Source: Dendrolimus kikuchii (taxonomy: Eukaryota; Arthropoda; Insecta; Lepidoptera; Lasiocampidae). From it: a DNA stretch of 64,000 nucleotides. Every line of letters starts with the position of its first letter. The first letter of the stretch is position 1. Positions 60,188 through 64,000 of this stretch are shown piece by piece. The stretch lies in the NCBI GenBank assembly GCA_019925095.2, contig CM034411.1, positions 593,001 to 657,000 on the forward strand, read 5' to 3'. The position numbers and the translations under genes were made by a program. Under the pieces are notes generated by a model. That model was not told the origin of the DNA. It worked only from the letters and a program-made list of their open reading frames with translations, and did not search any database.

Positions 60188-61209
60188 TTAGGTGCCATTT
60201 TGTTGGATAACTTTTTGCCATCTTGTAGGTAGGGACGTGATCCCATTGCTATAAAACTTTTGGGGCTTCTGATCAAAAAACTGCGACAAGTGGTATTGGC
60301 AGTCCTCTCGTGATGTTAACGTGACACTGCCTAAGGAATTTTGCAGAGACCGAAACAAGTGAAAATCTGAAGGTGCAAGGTCAGGACTATACGTCGGATG
60401 CATCAACACCTCCCAGCCAAACTCTCGTAATTTTTGCTGAGTGGCTAAAGATGTGTGAGGTCTAGCGTTATCATGGTGAAAAACCACACCCCTTCTGTTG
60501 ATTAATTCCGGCCGCCTTCTCTCAACTTTTTGCTTTAATCTCATCAGTTGTTCGCAGTACAGTTCAGAATTGATGGTCCTGCCTGGCGGTAACAGCTCAT
60601 AATGAATAATGCCCTTCCAATCCCACCATACACACAGCATCACCTTGTTGCGAGTTAACCCGGGTTTCGCCACAGTCTGTGAAGCCTGACCGGCCTTTGA
60701 CCACGATCTTTTTCTCACGTTCTTGTCGTACGTGATCCACTTTTCATCACCAGTTATCAGCTTCTTCAAAAATGGTTCGGTTTCATTACGTCGTAATAAA
60801 GAATCACAAATGAGTACACGGTTCATTAGGTTTCTTTCAGTGAGCTCATGATGCACCCAAATATCGAGCTTTTTTATGTACCCAGCTTTTTTCAAATGCG
60901 CCAAAACCGTTTTGTGGTCATTTCCCAGTTCTCCAGCTACATCGTAACTACTAATATGCCGATCTTGCTCCACTTTTTCAAAAATGGCATCAATTTTGTC
61001 CGTAACAGGGCGACCAGAGCGACGTGCATCTTTGATATAAAAATTTCCAGATTGAAAACGCTTAAACCAAATTTGCGCTACTCTCATAGATACTGCATTA
61101 GGTCCATAAACATCACAAGTTTTGTTCGCGGCTTGTGTTGCATTTTTACCTTTTTTGTAGTAAAATTTTAAAATGTATCGAATTTCTTCATTAGATTCAC
61201 TTATTTTAA
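60188..61209 (-). CDS. mariner-family transposase, start codon apparently lost
   Basis: A cut-and-paste transposase of the Tc1/mariner superfamily. The frame is open from about 61209 to the stop at 60188. The methionine at 61087 (MRVAQIW) is internal, since helix-turn-helix sequence (EEIRYILKFYYKKGKNATQAA) lies upstream in frame. At the expected initiation point the codon is ATT. From 61087 the catalytic residues are D114 (TGDEKW), D206 (HHDNARPH) and D241 (APSDFHLF), with 34 residues between the last two, the D,D34D signature. No stop or frameshift was seen. Inverted repeats were not confirmed: the stop lies in the left end (GGTGCCATTTTGTTGG), and no clear mate was found near 61290. Confidence 0.85.
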
Positions 61210-61349
61210 CAATAAGAAAAACAAATGAAAATCACACATTTTCCTAATTTGAATTTGGAATTGTCTTCTTTAAAATTAAAACTTTTTTATGATACCAAAA
61301 CAACCAGCCAGGTACAGATGGTATAGCCAAAGAGATCTTATTACAAGTT

Positions 61350-62062
61350 CATACATACTATAAGCGAAAAGACTTTTTCCCCAACCTATTATTATCTAAT
61401 AAATTATGGCATTAATATACGAGTAATTACTACAACTATATTTTCATGACGTCTCCCACAAATACATATCGGCTGCCATATATTTTAGGATGCCAACATA
61501 GCTCAAAAACTGCCCAAAGCCAAAACCGCGGGTAAAGCCACGGTTAAAAATTACACTTCATTTTGTTCCCAACAAAACAGAAAGCAATTTGAATTCACAC
61601 AAAAACTTTGTTTAAATCAAACAAGGGCGCGTGACAAATAAAAGTGGGTGCAAACAGTCCCTTGTAGTCACCGCAATGGCGAGCAGTGTTGCCATAGATG
61701 TGATTAAAATTTTCCAGAAAAAATACATAACAATATTGTTACGTGCGAGCGGGGGTACGCACTTAGGATTGGAAGGAAACAACAATTTTTTAACTAAACG
61801 CTTTTTTTATTTACTTACACAGCCGTACCTGATTCTTCTCCGCAGGGTTGTCCCTACACGAACAACTAACGACGCACTGTCCCGATGATAAGATGTTTCA
61901 CTAACAATGCCGTCGTCGATATTGCGTAGACCACCTCCTGCTGCTGCGGTGTTCACCTCCGAATTTACCGCGCGTAGCTTGATTCTGGACCTCCTTTCAA
62001 ACTACGCTAAACTCCTTCTTCACTGAACTGCCCACTAAACTTTTCACTAAATTCACAACTAA
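61350..62062. other. Unassigned sequence
   Basis: A TGTTACGTGCGAGCGGGGG motif at 61738 could be an LTR edge, but no partner was found. No coding content. Confidence 0.35.
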
Positions 62063-62072
62063 ACTCGTTCTT

Positions 62073-62398
62073 ACATACATACATACATAACTTCACGCCA
62101 CTTCCCTTGCGGGGTAGGCACGAACAACAGAGCGCCATTTAGGCCCATTCTTACACACCTCACTTGCTTCTTTGACATTCATAACTTTTGTCATGCACAC
62201 TCGTCTGTTCTTAAGGCTCCTGACATCACCCTCCGCTAGTACACGATCAGTTTGATCATGGAAGGTGTGTCGTGGCCTTTCACGACTTCTGCATCCATCC
62301 ACTTTTGCATTGTATATATGTTTAGTCATTCTTTCATCATGCATTCTTTCCACATGCCCGAACCACCGGAGCATTCCTTTCCTTACCTTCACCCCGAC
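62073..62398 (-). mobile_element. Repeat B copy 10 with target duplication
   Basis: 326 bp in minus orientation with a (CATA)n tail. It encodes the full repeat B tail from VKVRKGMLRW to the stop and is flanked by ACTCGTTCTT at 62063-62072 and 62399-62408. The ORF fragment is open. Confidence 0.88.
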
Positions 62399-62408
62399 AC
62401 TCGTTCTT

Positions 62409-62872
62409 GTCTTCTATTAAACTTCTTTTTCAACTCTTTCGTATAGCACTTGTCGCTTCGCTGTCTTGAACTGAACTCAACTCTAAACTGCCCGATAGGC
62501 GCGCCTTACGCTGCTTCTATACCCAGAAGAATCTTCTGGAACCCATAATTTCGATCTTCTTTTCGTTGTTCTTTTATTTACTATCTATCCCTTTCTAAAC
62601 ATCTATCTATCACTGTCTTTCCTTCCCGAGCCTTCTATTCTAGAACTTTCGTTCATCATCTATCCCTTTCTAACATATATCTATCTCTGTCTTTTCCTTA
62701 GAACCAACCGACCAGTACACATAATTAAAACTAAGTTTTAACTTCCACAGCGTTTTGCGAAGCAGTAGTAAATTAATTTAGAGTAGAGATTCCCATAGAG
62801 TGTGTAATAACCATAAACACGTAGTTTAAGGATTACAACATAGTTTAAAAAATATTTAGAAATGGGATAAAG
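62409..62872. other. Unassigned pyrimidine-rich sequence
   Basis: CTATCTATC and CTTTC-rich words near 62580-62700, including a repeated TATCCCTTTCTAA phrase. No gene. Confidence 0.35.
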
Positions 62873-63089
62873 TCTATACTTATAATATTATAATACGAAA
62901 GTTTGGATGAGTATTTGATGCTCGATCGTGCCAGAACTGTTGAACGGATTTGCATGAAATTTGGCACAGACATAGATTATAGTCCACAATAGCATATGGG
63001 CTATTTTTTCCTTGTTTATTTTATCCCGGAAAATTGTACTGTTCCCGTGGGACAACATTATCGCGTGTGAAGCCGCGGGCAAAAGCTAA
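62873..63089 (+). mobile_element. Helitron-like non-autonomous element, short
   Basis: It begins TCTATACTTATAATATTATAA and ends GAAGCCGCGGGCAAAAGCTAA followed by T. The 5' TC, a GC-rich hairpin (GCCGCGGGC) and a CTRR end fit a Helitron. 217 bp, no gene. Confidence 0.65.
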
Positions 63090-63173
63090 TAAACATATAT
63101 GAGAAAGAAGGAATAAAAATTGCCTCCTCTATGTTCTCCAGAGAAGGACTAAAATAATAATAAAAAAATATTA

Positions 63174-63527
63174 GTATGGGACGCGTCTTGCGTCGATACT
63201 TTGGCAGCATCCCATCTTCCAGCTACTAGCATGTCTGCCGGTACAGCTGCTGCACAACAGGAGGCCCTAAAACGCCGCAAATACTCGGCCATCGGAAATG
63301 GCTACATATTTGCGGCTTTTGGGGTCGAGACCCTGGGACCATGGGGGCCTGAGGCGCACAAGCTTTATCGGGACATAGTCAAACGTCTGGTGGATGTCTC
63401 ACGTGACCAAAAGACTGGTTTATACCTCGCACAGCGCATCAGCATTGCCATTCAGAGAGGCAATGTGGCCAGTCTTTTGGGCACGTTTCCGACTGACAGC
63501 GGTCTAGAACTAGATTTTATACTTTAA
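63174..63527 (+). pseudogene. LINE ORF2 C-terminal fragment (ETLGPWGPEA type)
   Basis: The frame is open from about 63174 (WDASCVDTLAASHLP) through GVETLGPWGPEAHKLYRD and RISIAIQRGNVASLLGTF to the stop at 63525-63527. This C-terminus is widespread at the ends of non-LTR ORF2 proteins in animals. RT and endonuclease are absent. The ATG at 63201 is not a real start. An AT-rich 3' region with TTTAGTTTA words follows to about 63660. Confidence 0.8.
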
Positions 63528-63529
63528 TT

Positions 63530-64000
63530 TTAGTTTGTATATATAGTTTATTTTTAGTTTAATTTATTGTATAGTTTAATTTATTTATAATTTAGTTTAT
63601 TTATAATTAGATACATATTTATTTTTAAATACTATGTTAATGATTTTGAAAAAATATTATGTCATATATTTTGCTGTATCAGCTGGCAACCCTGGTAAAT
63701 AGTGACCTCGAGTGTGGCCATAAGTGAATTTGGAATTTTTCCGCCGCCTCAAACGCTCCCGGCGATGGTAATGAACCCGCGACAGACGGCGCAGGGGTCT
63801 GGCATTATGGTAATCACCACCTGTTATCGCCACCAACTTTCCAGGGAAACTTTTCTGTTGACTGATGTATGTACATAATTTTTCATCCGGAAAATTTTTG
63901 AATTTTCCGACTTTAGGGTGATGATCTACATTGGGGACTGAGTTCCGCTTTTGTCATCTTGACTGCTCCAATTTGTTATGTAGAGATATGCAAGCCGCCA
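63530..64000. other. LINE 3' flank and unassigned sequence
   Basis: 63530-63660 is AT-rich and probably the LINE 3' UTR. 63660-64000 is of mixed composition with no assignable feature. Confidence 0.35.

Noticed and set aside
61738..62872. Another solo LTR starting TGTTACGTGCG
   Set aside because: No matching end, partner copy or duplication was found.

Overview
This window looks like lepidopteran (moth or butterfly) heterochromatin-like or intergenic DNA. It is AT-rich, has no recognisable host gene, and is built almost entirely of nested transposable elements. The mix suggests Lepidoptera: an Env-bearing Gypsy element of errantivirus type, BEL/Pao, CR1-like, RTE-like, R1-clade and Jockey-type LINEs, piggyBac, mariner, hAT, Helitron-like ends and fold-back MITEs. 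No rRNA gene, tRNA gene or CRISPR array was seen. The species cannot be named from the sequence.

Layout. (1) 1-5944: minus-strand Gypsy copy 1, cut by the window start and truncated at its 5' side, with a 2.2 kb CR1-like LINE inserted in pol. (2) 5945-23.6 kb: a BEL/Pao element (partial 5' LTR 6642-6848, one 5.5 kb ORF, 3' LTR from 23379). Gypsy copy 2 (6849-17819, identical LTRs, same LINE insertion) sits at the edge of its 5' LTR. (3) 23.6-38.1 kb: debris of small retroposons and MITEs. Repeat A has a poly(A) tail. Repeat B is a LINE C-terminus with an (ATGT)n tail and clear target site duplications. There is also an inverted pair of Helitron-like elements and RTE-type reverse transcriptase remains. 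(4) 38.1-46.9 kb: Gypsy copy 3, with open gag, pol and env and no LINE insertion. (5) 46.9-54.1 kb: microsatellites, MITEs, a hAT element with an RTE LINE inside it, an R1-clade LINE 3' end and a satellite of about 165 bp. (6) 54.1-64 kb: a piggyBac element inserted at TTAA inside a repeat B copy, a tRNA-derived SINE inside the piggyBac, a solo LTR, a Jockey fragment, a mariner transposase and a LINE C-terminus.

How the parts relate. Gypsy copy 3 appears able to encode Gag, a Gag-Pol product through a -1 frameshift at TTTAAAC, and Env. Copies 1 and 2 share a LINE insertion at one nucleotide position and a 4-base pol deletion, so they descend from one defective master. Copy 2 still has two identical LTRs. 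Its RNA was therefore probably packaged and integrated recently using proteins supplied by an intact relative of the copy 3 type. This composite Gypsy+LINE unit is the most interesting object I found. I did not find a new host defence or enzymatic system.
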